Shown here piece after piece: positions 1 to 7,409 of a stretch of DNA of 8,695 bases (positions within the stretch are counted from its first letter, which is position 1; each line of letters opens with the position of its first letter). A model generated the notes under the pieces. It saw only the letters and a program-made list of their open reading frames with translations. It ran no database searches and was not told the origin of the DNA. A program made the translations under genes and the position numbers. Where the stretch lies: positions 1 through 8,695 of the forward strand of contig CAAFYX010000071.1 of the NCBI GenBank assembly GCA_900767375.1. Direction: 5' to 3'. The stretch is from Rikenellaceae bacterium (lineage in GTDB: Bacteria; Bacteroidota; Bacteroidia; Bacteroidales; UBA932).

Positions 1-892
1 CGAGCCTTGCTCTCTTGACCGAGCCGAAGTCGATGAGATCCTCAACGATCTTCCTCACGATGTTGGAAGGGACTGCGAACGAATATCCTGAGTAGGAACC
101 GGTCTGGGAGAAGATCATGGTATTGATACCGACGAGCTGGCCGGCCTTGTTCACAAGGGCGCCGCCGGAGTTGCCGGGATTGACAACGGCGTCGGTCTGG
201 ATGAACGACTCGATCTTGAGCTTGGTCTGCTGCTGGCCCGGCTCGACGCCGCCGCCCATCGAGCGGCCCTTCGCGCTGACGATGCCGGCGGTGATGGTGC
301 TGCGAAGATTGTACGGGCTGCCGATGGCAAGGACCCATTCGCCGAGGCGGAGGGCGTCGGAGTCGGCAAGTTCGAGGGTAGGAAGGCCTTCTGCGTCAAT
401 CTTGATCAGAGCGACATCAGTAGCCTCGTCGGTGCCGATGACGGTGGCGTCGTAGGTCTTGTTGTTGTTCAGGGTGACCTGGACCTCGGTGGCGCCGGAG
501 ACGACGTGGTTGTTAGTCACGATATAGCCGTCAGGACGGATGATCACTCCCGAGCCGCTGCCCTGCTGGACCCTTTCACGAGGCTGGCTCTGCTGGCCGC
601 CGCCCATTCCAGGCATCCCGAAGAAGAACTCGAATGGATCGAAGTACTGCTGGCTCTGCTGGACCTGGGTCTTGACGGTTACAGCCACATACACTACTGC
701 GTCCACAGCGGACTCCGCAGCATAGGTGAAATCAGGATAGTCGGTCTGCTCGAGGTTCACGGTCCTGTATGACGAACCGTCGGCGGAAACGACCCTTTCC
801 GAAATCTCAGGAGATGCGTTCTTTACAATGGCATAAGCTGTCAGTCCACTGACAAGAACTGACAGCAACACTGTTAAAATACTTTTCTTCAT
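1..892 (-). CDS. HtrA/DegQ-family periplasmic serine protease (3' end beyond window)
   Basis: This is a trypsin-like protease and chaperone of the HtrA family, which degrades misfolded envelope proteins. The gene starts at the ATG at 892-890 and is open through 297 codons to the window edge, so the C-terminal PDZ domains are not visible. Residues 5-23 form a hydrophobic signal peptide or signal anchor after MKKS, which predicts export. The catalytic triad is complete: H129 in TNNHVV, D159 in EATDVALIKI and S242 in NPGNSGGAL. A Gln/Gly-rich stretch around residues 76-110 sits where the family has its flexible regulatory loop. The gene diverges from dnaN across 145 bases. I could not assign a convincing promoter to it. 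It could be called degP, degQ or htrA; the missing PDZ region prevents a finer choice. The family assignment itself is secure. Confidence 0.95.
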   Translation of the reverse strand, partial: MKKSILTVLLSVLVSGLTAYAIVKNASPEISERVVSADGSSYRTVNLEQTDYPDFTYAAESAVDAVVYVAVTVKTQVQQSQQYFDPFEFFFGMPGMGGGQQSQPRERVQQGSGSGVIIRPDGYIVTNNHVVSGATEVQVTLNNNKTYDATVIGTDEATDVALIKIDAEGLPTLELADSDALRLGEWVLAIGSPYNLRSTITAGIVSAKGRSMGGGVEPGQQQTKLKIESFIQTDAVVNPGNSGGALVNKAGQLVGINTMIFSQTGSYSGYSFAVPSNIVRKIVEDLIDFGSVKRARL

Positions 893-1008
893 GTCATTAA
901 ATATTTATAAATCAATATATTCAACTACAGGCACTGACAGCCCTCCGGCCAATCGGCGCCGAAAGGAGAAATTTTCAAATAATATGCCACGATTTAAGGA
1001 TAAATTCG

Positions 1009-1016
1009 TACATTTG
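1009..1016 (+). promoter_or_regulatory. Bacteroidota-type -7 element for dnaN operon
   Basis: TACATTTG is an exact match to the Bacteroidota -7 consensus TAnnTTTG. It lies 21 bases before the dnaN ATG, giving a predicted short leader of about 15 bases. No clear TTTG -33 box is present at the usual distance, so the promoter is only half supported. Its position argues against the in-frame ATG codons further upstream (891 and 984), which would lie before the transcript start. Confidence 0.55.
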
Positions 1017-1037
1017 TCAACATCAAAAATAATAGCC

Positions 1038-2156
1038 ATGGAATTTATTGTTTCTAGCCAAGAACTGCTGAAAGGTCTTTCCGACGTATCGAAAGCCATC
1101 CCTACCAAGTCAGCCCTCGCCATTCTCGAGAACTTCCTCCTCGTCCTGAAGGGGAACAAGCTCGAAATCACGGCCTCTGACTCAGAGCTCACCCTCAGGA
1201 CCGAAATTGAAGTCGATTCCACGAAAGAAGAGGGCAGCATGGCTGTTCCGGCCAAACATATACTGGATCTGCTCAAGGCTCTTCCGGACCAGCCGGTCTG
1301 CATAAAGACCGCAAGCGACAGCTCCTTCGAATGCAGCTGGACAAACGGAAACTCCGTGCTTCCGTTCTTCCCTGCCGAGGACTATCCCGAGATCAAGGGT
1401 GCGTCAGAAGACACCCACACGGTGATCTTCCCTGCCCAGACGCTCGTCGACGGCATAAACGGCACCGTATACGCCGCAGCAGAGGACGAGATGAGGCCTG
1501 CCATGAACGGAATCTTCTTCGACATAGATGTCAATTCCGCCACGCTCGTCGCCTCCGACTCGCACAAGCTCATTTGCTACACCACAGATGACGTGAAAGC
1601 TCCTGAGAAGCTCTCCTTCATCCTCCACAAGAGACCGGCCAACGTCCTGAAGTCCATCATCGGCAAGGACGTGGAGGAAGTCGAAGTAAGCTTCGACTCC
1701 ACCACCGTCATCTTCAAGTTCGGTGCGACCCTCATGATCTGCAGACTGATCGTCGGCAAGTTCCCTAAATACCGCGACGTCATCCCTCAGACGAACTCCA
1801 ACGTCCTCAAGATCGGACGCGTCCAGTTCCTCAACACAGTGAAGAGAATCGCCGTCTGCGCAAACAAAGCTTCGAACCACGTGAAGTTCGACCTCAAGAC
1901 CGACCAGCTCGAGGCCACCTCACAGGACCTCGGCTTCGCCACGACAGCCTATGAGAAGATCTCCTGCGAGTACAGCGGAGATGACCTCTCCATCGGATTC
2001 AAGTCTCCTTTCCTCATCGAGATCCTCTCCAACATGACCTGCGAGAACCTCGTCATGAAGTTCGCCGACTCACGCAGAGCCGCCCTCATCGTTCCATCGG
2101 AGGAAGAGGCTGACACAGAGAAAATTTGCGGCATCATCATGCCGGTTGCCATTTAA
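1038..2156 (+). CDS. dnaN: DNA polymerase III sliding clamp, beta subunit
   Basis: The product is the replication sliding clamp, a dimeric ring that tethers DNA polymerase III and other replication and repair enzymes to DNA. The chosen start gives 372 residues beginning MEFIVSSQELLKGL. This matches the family N-terminus and its usual length of about 366-375 residues. In-frame ATGs at 891 and 984 would add up to 49 unlike residues and lie upstream of the likely promoter. The body shows the repeated three-subdomain clamp pattern, including SKAIPTKSALAILENFLL near the N-terminus and DSHKL in the second subdomain. The C-terminus IIMPVAI corresponds to the conserved xxMP(M/V)xx end near the partner-binding pocket. 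The gene is first in a three-gene operon, with the exonuclease 8 bases downstream. Confidence 0.96.
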   Translation: MEFIVSSQELLKGLSDVSKAIPTKSALAILENFLLVLKGNKLEITASDSELTLRTEIEVDSTKEEGSMAVPAKHILDLLKALPDQPVCIKTASDSSFECSWTNGNSVLPFFPAEDYPEIKGASEDTHTVIFPAQTLVDGINGTVYAAAEDEMRPAMNGIFFDIDVNSATLVASDSHKLICYTTDDVKAPEKLSFILHKRPANVLKSIIGKDVEEVEVSFDSTTVIFKFGATLMICRLIVGKFPKYRDVIPQTNSNVLKIGRVQFLNTVKRIAVCANKASNHVKFDLKTDQLEATSQDLGFATTAYEKISCEYSGDDLSIGFKSPFLIEILSNMTCENLVMKFADSRRAALIVPSEEEADTEKICGIIMPVAI

Positions 2157-2164
2157 TTCAAAAT

Positions 2165-3073
2165 ATGGAATTGAACCTTACCAGGCCGTTGCTCTTCTTC
2201 GACATCGAGAGCACCGGCCTTAATATTGCCTCAGACTGCATCATTGAGCTGAGCTTTGTGAAGATCCTTCCGGGTGGCGAGCAGCGCATAAAGACCTGGA
2301 AGCTTCTTCCGTGGGACTACGAGGCCAGAGCGCAGAAGCCTATCGCTCCGAGCGCCAGCGCCGTCAACGGAGTGAAGGACGAGGACCTCGTCGGTTGTCC
2401 TAAATTCTACGAAGTGGTGGACGAAGTCATCGAATGGATCGGTGACAGCGATCTGGCCGGATTCAACTCCGCCAAGTTCGACCTGCCTATGCTCGCGGAG
2501 GAGATCGAGAGGGTGCGTCATTATATGGGACGCGACCTGGGAATAAACCTCCACGAAAAGAAGATGGTCGACGTACAGACCATATACCATTTCAAGGAGC
2601 CAAGGAACCTCAAGGCCGCCTACAGATTCTACTGCGGCGGAGAGGACTTCGACAATGCCCATACAGCCGAAGCCGACACCATCGCGACATACGAGGTGCT
2701 CAAGGGACAGCTGGAGATGTATGACGACCTGAAGAACGACGTGGAGTCCCTCGCGTCCATAGGTGGACGTCCGAGGGCGGTGGACTACGCCGGCAGGCTT
2801 CTCTACAACGACGCCAAGGAAGAGGTCATCAGCTTCGGAAAGCACAAGGGCAAGACTGCCCGCGAGGTATATTTCACAGAACCGTCCTATTTCAGCTGGA
2901 TCATGAACGGCGAGTTCACCATGGACACGAAACGCCAGTTCGCACTGCTGAAGGAAAGGTTCGACGAGGAGAGGAAGGCCAATGCCAGAGCGAAGAGCAA
3001 ACCTCTGAACGACGCGGAAGTCTCCGACGCCGCCAAGCTCCTCTCCGAGAAGTGGACAGGGAAACTTTTCTAG
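2165..3073 (+). CDS. DEDDh 3'-5' exonuclease, DnaQ-like, with ExoX-like C-terminal module
   Basis: This 302-residue protein belongs to the DnaQ/RNase T exonuclease superfamily, which trims DNA 3' ends in proofreading or repair. All catalytic residues are visible: D13 and E15 in FFDIEST, D106 in AGFNSAKFDLPML, and H166 and D171 in HTAEADT, making it a DEDDh enzyme. The nuclease domain spans about residues 8-185. Residues about 216-255 contain SFGKHKGK and a following YFSWIM segment, typical of the small ExoX-like C-terminal domain. The start at 2165 was chosen over an in-frame ATG at 2126 because the latter lies inside dnaN and adds 13 unlike residues. Adjacency to dnaN suggests a role at the replication fork or in repair. 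It may be labelled the epsilon subunit, but the C-terminal module makes an ExoX-like role equally possible. Confidence 0.9.
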   Translation: MELNLTRPLLFFDIESTGLNIASDCIIELSFVKILPGGEQRIKTWKLLPWDYEARAQKPIAPSASAVNGVKDEDLVGCPKFYEVVDEVIEWIGDSDLAGFNSAKFDLPMLAEEIERVRHYMGRDLGINLHEKKMVDVQTIYHFKEPRNLKAAYRFYCGGEDFDNAHTAEADTIATYEVLKGQLEMYDDLKNDVESLASIGGRPRAVDYAGRLLYNDAKEEVISFGKHKGKTAREVYFTEPSYFSWIMNGEFTMDTKRQFALLKERFDEERKANARAKSKPLNDAEVSDAAKLLSEKWTGKLF

Positions 3074-3082
3074 AATAGAAAT

Positions 3083-4486
3083 ATGAAGATCTGCATCGGA
3101 CTCAGCGGCGGAGTGGACTCCAGCGTTGCAGCCCTGCTTCTCAAGCAGCAGGGTTATGACGTCTTCGCGATGTTCATGCAGAACTGGCACGACACCGAAG
3201 GCACCCTCCACGGTGACTGCGAATGGGAGGAGGACAGGTTCGTGGCCGAAATGGTGGCCAGGAAGATCGGTATTCCCTTCTATTTCGTCGACCTGTCGAA
3301 GGAATACCGCCAGAGGGTCGTGGACTACATGTTTGACGAATACTCCAAGGGTAGGACGCCGAATCCGGATGTCCTCTGCAACCGTGAGATCAAGTTCGAC
3401 GCTTTCCTGAAAGCGGCCGAGAAACTGGGAGCCGATATGGTAGCCACCGGACATTACTGCCGCAAGGAGACCATTGAAGGACCTGACGGTCCTGTCTACC
3501 GTATCCTTGCGGGAAGCGACCCGAACAAGGACCAGAGCTATTTCCTCTGCCAGCTCTCGCAGGAGCAGCTGAGCAAGGCCCTCTTCCCTATCGGGGACAT
3601 CGTCAAGCCGGAGGTCCGGCGCCTCGCCAAGGAGGCGGACCTCCCGTCTGCGGAAAAGAAGGACTCCCAGGGCATATGCTTTGTGGGCAAGGTCGACCTG
3701 CCGGTATTCCTCCAGCAGAAGCTCAAATCCGTCGAAGGCGACGTGGTCGAAGTCTTCGACGCCTATTTCGAGCAGAACGACCAGTATAAATTCATAAAGG
3801 ACACAGTGGCATCCCTGCTGGAAGACAGTTCAAAGGAGCCCGTTCTAGTGACCGAATACATCTCCGAGGACAAGAGCGGCACAGAATCAGGGCTGAAGAA
3901 CTCCTACTCCGCGGAAGCCCTCAAATCACTTTCCGACGAAGGGTTCCTGCGCCTCTCGCAGCCGGTCACATACGAAGGGATCAAGTTCGAGACGGAGACC
4001 TACCGCTCCGGCAAGCACCATATAAAGAAGACCAGATACAAGGACAATCCCTACGGCAAGATAGTCGGGCGCCACGAGGGCGCGCAGTTCTACACCATCG
4101 GCCAGCGCAAAGGGCTCAACATAGGAGGCCATCAGGATTCAATATTCGTCATCCACACGGACATTGACAACAATATCATATATGTCGGTGAGGGGCACCG
4201 CCACAAGGGGCTTTCAAGGCTCTGCCTGAGAATCAGCCCTGACGAGATACACTGGATAAGGACGGACCTTGCGATGTCCGCCGGAGAGACCAGGCGCTGC
4301 CGGGTGCGCATACGCTACCGCCAGCCGCTCCAGGACGCCACCCTCGTCATGAGGGACAACGGAATGTTCATCCTGTTCGATGCTCCGCAGAGAGGAATCA
4401 CTGCCGGACAGTTCGCAGTATGGTATTCGGATGACGAGGAAATGCTCGGCTCAGGAGTGATAGAGTCCCCTCTTAAAACTTTTTAG
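3083..4486 (+). CDS. mnmA: tRNA-specific 2-thiouridylase MnmA with large central insertion
   Basis: MnmA adenylates and thiolates uridine 34 of the tRNAs for Lys, Glu and Gln, using sulfur relayed from a desulfurase. Residues 8-14, SGGVDSS, form the ATP PP-loop. C99 in NPDVLCNREIKF and C199 in DSQGICFVGK are the expected catalytic cysteine pair. GQRKGLNIGG at 340-349 and the C-terminal beta-barrel region to residue 467 are also present. The usual length is about 360-395 residues. The excess lies between residues about 221 and 323, where some 100 residues separate the VEGDVVEV and GKIVGRHEG segments; this stretch is acidic and polar, then basic near KHHIKKTRYK. The reading frame is intact throughout, so this looks like a real insertion rather than an error. 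The gene starts 9 bases after the exonuclease gene and probably shares the dnaN transcript. Confidence 0.94.
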   Translation: MKICIGLSGGVDSSVAALLLKQQGYDVFAMFMQNWHDTEGTLHGDCEWEEDRFVAEMVARKIGIPFYFVDLSKEYRQRVVDYMFDEYSKGRTPNPDVLCNREIKFDAFLKAAEKLGADMVATGHYCRKETIEGPDGPVYRILAGSDPNKDQSYFLCQLSQEQLSKALFPIGDIVKPEVRRLAKEADLPSAEKKDSQGICFVGKVDLPVFLQQKLKSVEGDVVEVFDAYFEQNDQYKFIKDTVASLLEDSSKEPVLVTEYISEDKSGTESGLKNSYSAEALKSLSDEGFLRLSQPVTYEGIKFETETYRSGKHHIKKTRYKDNPYGKIVGRHEGAQFYTIGQRKGLNIGGHQDSIFVIHTDIDNNIIYVGEGHRHKGLSRLCLRISPDEIHWIRTDLAMSAGETRRCRVRIRYRQPLQDATLVMRDNGMFILFDAPQRGITAGQFAVWYSDDEEMLGSGVIESPLKTF

Positions 4487-4520
4487 ATAGAGTTTTTAAA
4501 AATTTTTCTTTGATTTTTTC
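4475..4520 (+). terminator. Weak A/T hairpin with T-rich tail after mnmA
   Basis: AAAACT (4475-4480) can pair with AGTTTT (4491-4496) across a 10-base loop, overlapping the mnmA stop codon. T-rich DNA follows (4496-4520). The stem contains only one G-C pair, so intrinsic termination here is plausible but weakly supported. The change to strongly A/T-rich sequence does mark the operon end. Confidence 0.25.
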
Positions 4521-4539
4521 TCAATTCTGCATAACTTAA
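4509..4539 (+). promoter_or_regulatory. Putative Bacteroidota promoter for the amino acid dehydrogenase gene
   Basis: TTTG at 4509-4512 is followed after 19 bases by TAACTTAA at 4532-4539. The second box matches TAnnTTTG at all fixed positions except the last two. Spacing fits the group's usual 19-21 bases. The transcript would start near 4545, about 40 bases before the ATG at 4583. The region is A/T-rich and lies between genes, as expected for a promoter. Confidence 0.45.
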
Positions 4540-4582
4540 CATTCGCAAAATCGAATTATAGAACATTAAATATCGGTTAGTT

Positions 4583-5620
4583 ATGTCAGCATCACTTAAT
4601 CTCATCCAGGAGTACAATCACGAAAGAGTACTTTTCGTAAACAATGACAAGGCAGGTCTTCACGCCATCATCGCAGTTCACAACACAAAGCTCGGACCAG
4701 CTATCGGCGGTTGCCGTCTTTATCCATACAACCACCTCGGAGACGCCCTCTTCGATGTTTGCCGCCTTTCACGCGGTATGAGCCACAAGAACGCCGCTGC
4801 AGGCCTTCCTTGCGGAGGTGCAAAGGGTGTCATCATCGCTTCCCCTGCCCAGAAGACCCCTGAGCTCTTCGAAGCATTCGGTGAGGCTGTTGAAAGCCTT
4901 GGCGGTATGTACAACACTGCTGAAGACGTGAACACCACCACCCAGGATATGGAGTGGGTTCTCCGCAAGACCCAGCACGTCGTAGGACGCGCAGACGTTT
5001 CAGGTGACCCTTCACCATTCACAGCATACGGTGTATTCTGCGGAATCAAGGCCATCGCCAACAAACTCAACGGCACTGACGACCTCCACGGTGTGAAGAT
5101 CGCTCTCCAGGGTCTCGGCCACGTAGGTTTCGACCTTGCACACCAGCTCCACGAGGCAGGTGCAGAGCTCATAGTCTCCACTCACTCCAACAGAAAGAAC
5201 ATGGACGTTGCTGTCAACGAGTGGGGTGCCAGGGAAGTTTCTGATGACAACATCTACGCTGAAGAGTGCGACATCCTCGCTCCTTGCGCCCTCGGTGCAA
5301 CCATCAACTACACCACCCTCCCAATGCTCAAGTGCCGTGCAATCGCAGGTGCAGCAAACAACCAGCTCCTCGATGACGAGTGCGGTCAGATCCTCCGCAA
5401 GAAGGGCATCCTCTACGCTCCTGACTTCATCATCAACGGCGGCGGCGTCATCAACGCAGCCCAGGAGGCCTTCACAGTTTACAACAAGGAGAACGTCCTC
5501 AAGCAGGTTGAGAACATCTACAACACCGTCAGCTGGATCGTTGACGAGGCTAACGCTACAGGAGTTCCAGAAGGCATCATCGCCCGCAACTTCGCTGAAG
5601 ACAGAATCAACAAAGCCTAA
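4583..5620 (+). CDS. Glu/Leu/Phe/Val dehydrogenase family, leucine dehydrogenase-like
   Basis: The enzyme reversibly deaminates an amino acid, probably a branched-chain or other aliphatic one, to its 2-keto acid with a nicotinamide cofactor. It has 345 residues. Catalytic lysines K69 and K81 lie in MSHKNAAAGLPCGGAKGV, and D115 lies in TAEDVN. The dinucleotide-binding loop is GLGHVG (177-182). Residues I41, A113, V289 and A292 align with the hydrophobic side-chain pocket of Bacillus leucine dehydrogenase (from memory), with Ala in place of the last Val. Two features are odd. The residue ending the second Rossmann strand is T200, not the usual Asp, with R204 and K205 nearby. The C-terminus also stops about 20 residues earlier than Bacillus enzymes. 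The gene is monocistronic, and its frequent GCA, GGT and CTT codons differ from its neighbours, which may reflect high expression. Confidence 0.88.
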   Translation: MSASLNLIQEYNHERVLFVNNDKAGLHAIIAVHNTKLGPAIGGCRLYPYNHLGDALFDVCRLSRGMSHKNAAAGLPCGGAKGVIIASPAQKTPELFEAFGEAVESLGGMYNTAEDVNTTTQDMEWVLRKTQHVVGRADVSGDPSPFTAYGVFCGIKAIANKLNGTDDLHGVKIALQGLGHVGFDLAHQLHEAGAELIVSTHSNRKNMDVAVNEWGAREVSDDNIYAEECDILAPCALGATINYTTLPMLKCRAIAGAANNQLLDDECGQILRKKGILYAPDFIINGGGVINAAQEAFTVYNKENVLKQVENIYNTVSWIVDEANATGVPEGIIARNFAEDRINKA

Positions 5621-5639
5621 TCGCTTTACTGCAATACAA

Positions 5640-5668
5640 AAAGAGGCCGGCTGTCAGCCGGCCTCTTT
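5640..5668. terminator. Bidirectional intrinsic terminator between converging genes
   Basis: A perfect 14-base inverted repeat (AAAGAGGCCGGCTG and its complement, separated by one base) would fold as a hairpin of about 12 GC-rich pairs with a 5-base loop. On the minus strand it is followed by TTTTT, a good tail for the phosphatidyltransferase operon that ends at 5711. On the plus strand only TTT follows, so termination of the dehydrogenase transcript may be less efficient. Confidence 0.9.
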
Positions 5669-5710
5669 CCGTATCCATAAGCCACTCCAAGGCCATACCT
5701 TACTTACTGC

Positions 5711-6196
5711 TTATGCCTGTAGCAGAAAGTCCTCCAACAGGCTGAATGTCGCGACCGCACATGCTATTGCAGCAGGGATGAGGACGCCGATCCAATTAAA
5801 TGCGAACGGCAGACAGAACAGAAGGAAGCCCGTCAGTTTGTTCGTCCGGGAATGCGGGACAGCCAAGCGGCGCTGACGGTATGAGAAAACACAAATGGCC
5901 GCCGTCTTGACTGCCGCTATCCCCGCCACCCATAACCATATCCATAATGGAAGAGTGACAAACGGCAGTATCATTATGCCGGCGCATACCAGAAACACAA
6001 AATCCGCAAGGCTGTCAATCCTTGAACCGGTTTCGCTTTCTGCATCAATCTTCCTGGCGATAGGTCCATCAATCATATCGGAGAACCCGCACCAGCAATA
6101 CAACACCCAGAAAGTGATGCTGAACACAGGAAAGAAAAGCATGACGATTGCCGCTATCGCTCTTGATGCGGAAATAATGTTCGGAAGGTTTCTCAT
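5711..6196 (-). CDS. CDP-alcohol phosphatidyltransferase family membrane protein
   Basis: This integral membrane enzyme type transfers a phosphatidyl (or similar) group from a CDP-activated lipid to an alcohol, the key step in phospholipid synthesis. The full family signature D-x2-D-G-x2-A-R-x8-G-x3-D-x3-D is present: D40, D43, G44, A47, R48, G57, D61 and D65. Hydrophobic segments at about residues 10-38, 66-82, 84-104 and 122-155 indicate several membrane helices. The N-terminus MRNLPNIISASR resembles PgsA-type proteins. At 161 residues it is a little shorter than typical PgsA (about 180). It is the last gene of a leftward operon, 42 bases after the acyltransferase gene, and ends before a strong terminator. 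The alcohol acceptor cannot be deduced. Being in a TetR-controlled accessory operon, it is probably not the housekeeping PgsA or PssA. Confidence 0.9.
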   Translation of the reverse strand: MRNLPNIISASRAIAAIVMLFFPVFSITFWVLYCWCGFSDMIDGPIARKIDAESETGSRIDSLADFVFLVCAGIMILPFVTLPLWIWLWVAGIAAVKTAAICVFSYRQRRLAVPHSRTNKLTGFLLFCLPFAFNWIGVLIPAAIACAVATFSLLEDFLLQA

Positions 6197-6238
6197 TTGT
6201 TCCCGGGCTTGATCATTCAGCTTTCCGTATCTGTATAT

Positions 6239-7408
6239 TCATTTCCTCCTCATGATTTTTGCAGCATAGCCTCCGTAGATGATCTGCACGGGGCCGCCGG
6301 ACTCCTGCTGCCAGAACTTTATCATATCGGGAAGCATAGCCTGCTGTGCCCTAAGAGGCAGCCCGGTGCCGAAATCCACCTCGCACGCTTTCAGCTTGAG
6401 CTGGTTGTTGACATAGAAAAGTTCAGGATCAGGGCTGTTCATGTCGCTTGCGTCAAACATGAAATAAGGCAGCCCGTAAGACGAAGAACTGACAGAAAGC
6501 TGCACGTTTTCGCTGAGGGCGTCCCTGTCGTTCAGTATTGCAGACGCCGCCTTCTGGATATCGGCTGCAGTGGCATCCCTGTCGAAATCTCCGATCACAA
6601 CGGACTGCGAGAAGTTGCCGCAGAATCCCTCCGGGATATTGCAGGCCCGGCCTCGGAGATCGGCCACCTCCAGAAGGGTATAGCCTTTCTTTTCAGGCAG
6701 CTTTTCTATAAGCTTACCTATGGCATAGTGGCAAAGGACAGCATTCGTTCCGGTCCCGGACTCATCGCGCATACGGGACAGCTCATCCTGGCTGATCTCA
6801 AGGGTGAAGGTGCCCTTGATGAGTTTCATCGTGGCCATATTGAACAGCATCCTGAACAAGGACTTGAATCCCATCCTGCTCCATCCGAGCTGCTGGACAC
6901 GTGAAAGCGTCTGCTCTTTTGTAAGTGCATCGGCAGCCGGAATAAGATTCTGGTCCACCGTCATCGCTTCTACAGGCTCCCCTGAGGTTATCCTGCCCCA
7001 GTCGCCGGCGATTCTGCAGAAAGTACACCCGTCCATCAGAGCGTGGGCTCCCTGGAGAACTACCGCCACGCCATCGCTGAGCGTTATCCTGTATGCTTCA
7101 AGAGCCTGCGACTTGCCAGCCTTGAAAAGGCTGGTATTGAATTCCGGCACAAGGGTATACATGTCTTCCGAGACAGAATGCCCTCCGCAGTCGATTTCCA
7201 CCAGTCTGACCGGCTCCTCCCGGCCGGTCCACACCACGGATTTCTGCTTTTCATCATACCTTCCCAGAAGTTGCGGATAAGGCTGAAGAACAGCATCCAG
7301 CGATGCCTGCAGTACTGGCGCTTCCGGCAACTCTTTGTATGTCCAGGCACCCTTGATGACCATGCCAAGGCTGAACAGGTCAAATGTTGACAGTTTCCAA
7401 GTATTCAT
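6239..7408 (-). CDS. BAHD-type acyltransferase (condensation/CAT fold)
   Basis: This protein of 389 residues carries both hallmarks of BAHD acyl-CoA-dependent acyltransferases, best known from plants. The catalytic HxxxDG is H122-A-L-M-D126-G127, and the structural DFGWG motif appears as DFGTG at 345-349. A third family segment is present around residues 249-265: ADLRGR, then IPEGFCGN, matching the (V)D-x-R-x-R ... P-x-GYFGN block. The enzyme would move an acyl group from a CoA thioester to a hydroxyl or amine; donor and acceptor are unknown. No signal peptide or membrane helix is visible, so it is probably cytoplasmic. Its ATG follows the upstream stop codon by one base (TAATATG), implying translational coupling to the DUF2867 gene. 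Alternatives within the same fold are alcohol acetyltransferases or wax-ester/PapA-like enzymes, but these usually lack the DFGxG motif. Confidence 0.82.
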   Translation of the reverse strand: MNTWKLSTFDLFSLGMVIKGAWTYKELPEAPVLQASLDAVLQPYPQLLGRYDEKQKSVVWTGREEPVRLVEIDCGGHSVSEDMYTLVPEFNTSLFKAGKSQALEAYRITLSDGVAVVLQGAHALMDGCTFCRIAGDWGRITSGEPVEAMTVDQNLIPAADALTKEQTLSRVQQLGWSRMGFKSLFRMLFNMATMKLIKGTFTLEISQDELSRMRDESGTGTNAVLCHYAIGKLIEKLPEKKGYTLLEVADLRGRACNIPEGFCGNFSQSVVIGDFDRDATAADIQKAASAILNDRDALSENVQLSVSSSSYGLPYFMFDASDMNSPDPELFYVNNQLKLKACEVDFGTGLPLRAQQAMLPDMIKFWQQESGGPVQIIYGGYAAKIMRRK

Positions 7409-7409
7409 A

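Noticed and set aside
891..1037. Longer dnaN reading from the ATG at 891 or 984
   Set aside because: The extra residues do not resemble any clamp N-terminus and the -7 box at 1009-1016 lies downstream of both codons. The ATG at 1038 gives the expected MxFIVSS start and family length.
2231..3454. A 407-codon open frame on the minus strand
   Set aside because: It lies opposite the exonuclease and mnmA genes, which have complete catalytic motifs. Its translation shows no recognisable domain, and the opening is explained by the codon bias of the real genes.
5208..5876. A 222-codon plus-strand open frame rich in Ser, Thr and Arg
   Set aside because: It overlaps the dehydrogenase gene in another frame and runs through the terminator hairpin. 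Its composition is that of a frame-shifted reading.
6197..6221. A 7-codon minus-strand mini-frame whose stop overlaps the phosphatidyltransferase start (ATGA)
   Set aside because: It could be a coupling leader, but a frame this short is easily expected by chance and nothing else supports translation.
6197..6904. A 235-codon open frame on the plus strand
   Set aside because: It is antisense to the BAHD acyltransferase gene, has no family resemblance and has no promoter box. It is treated as a shadow of the real gene.
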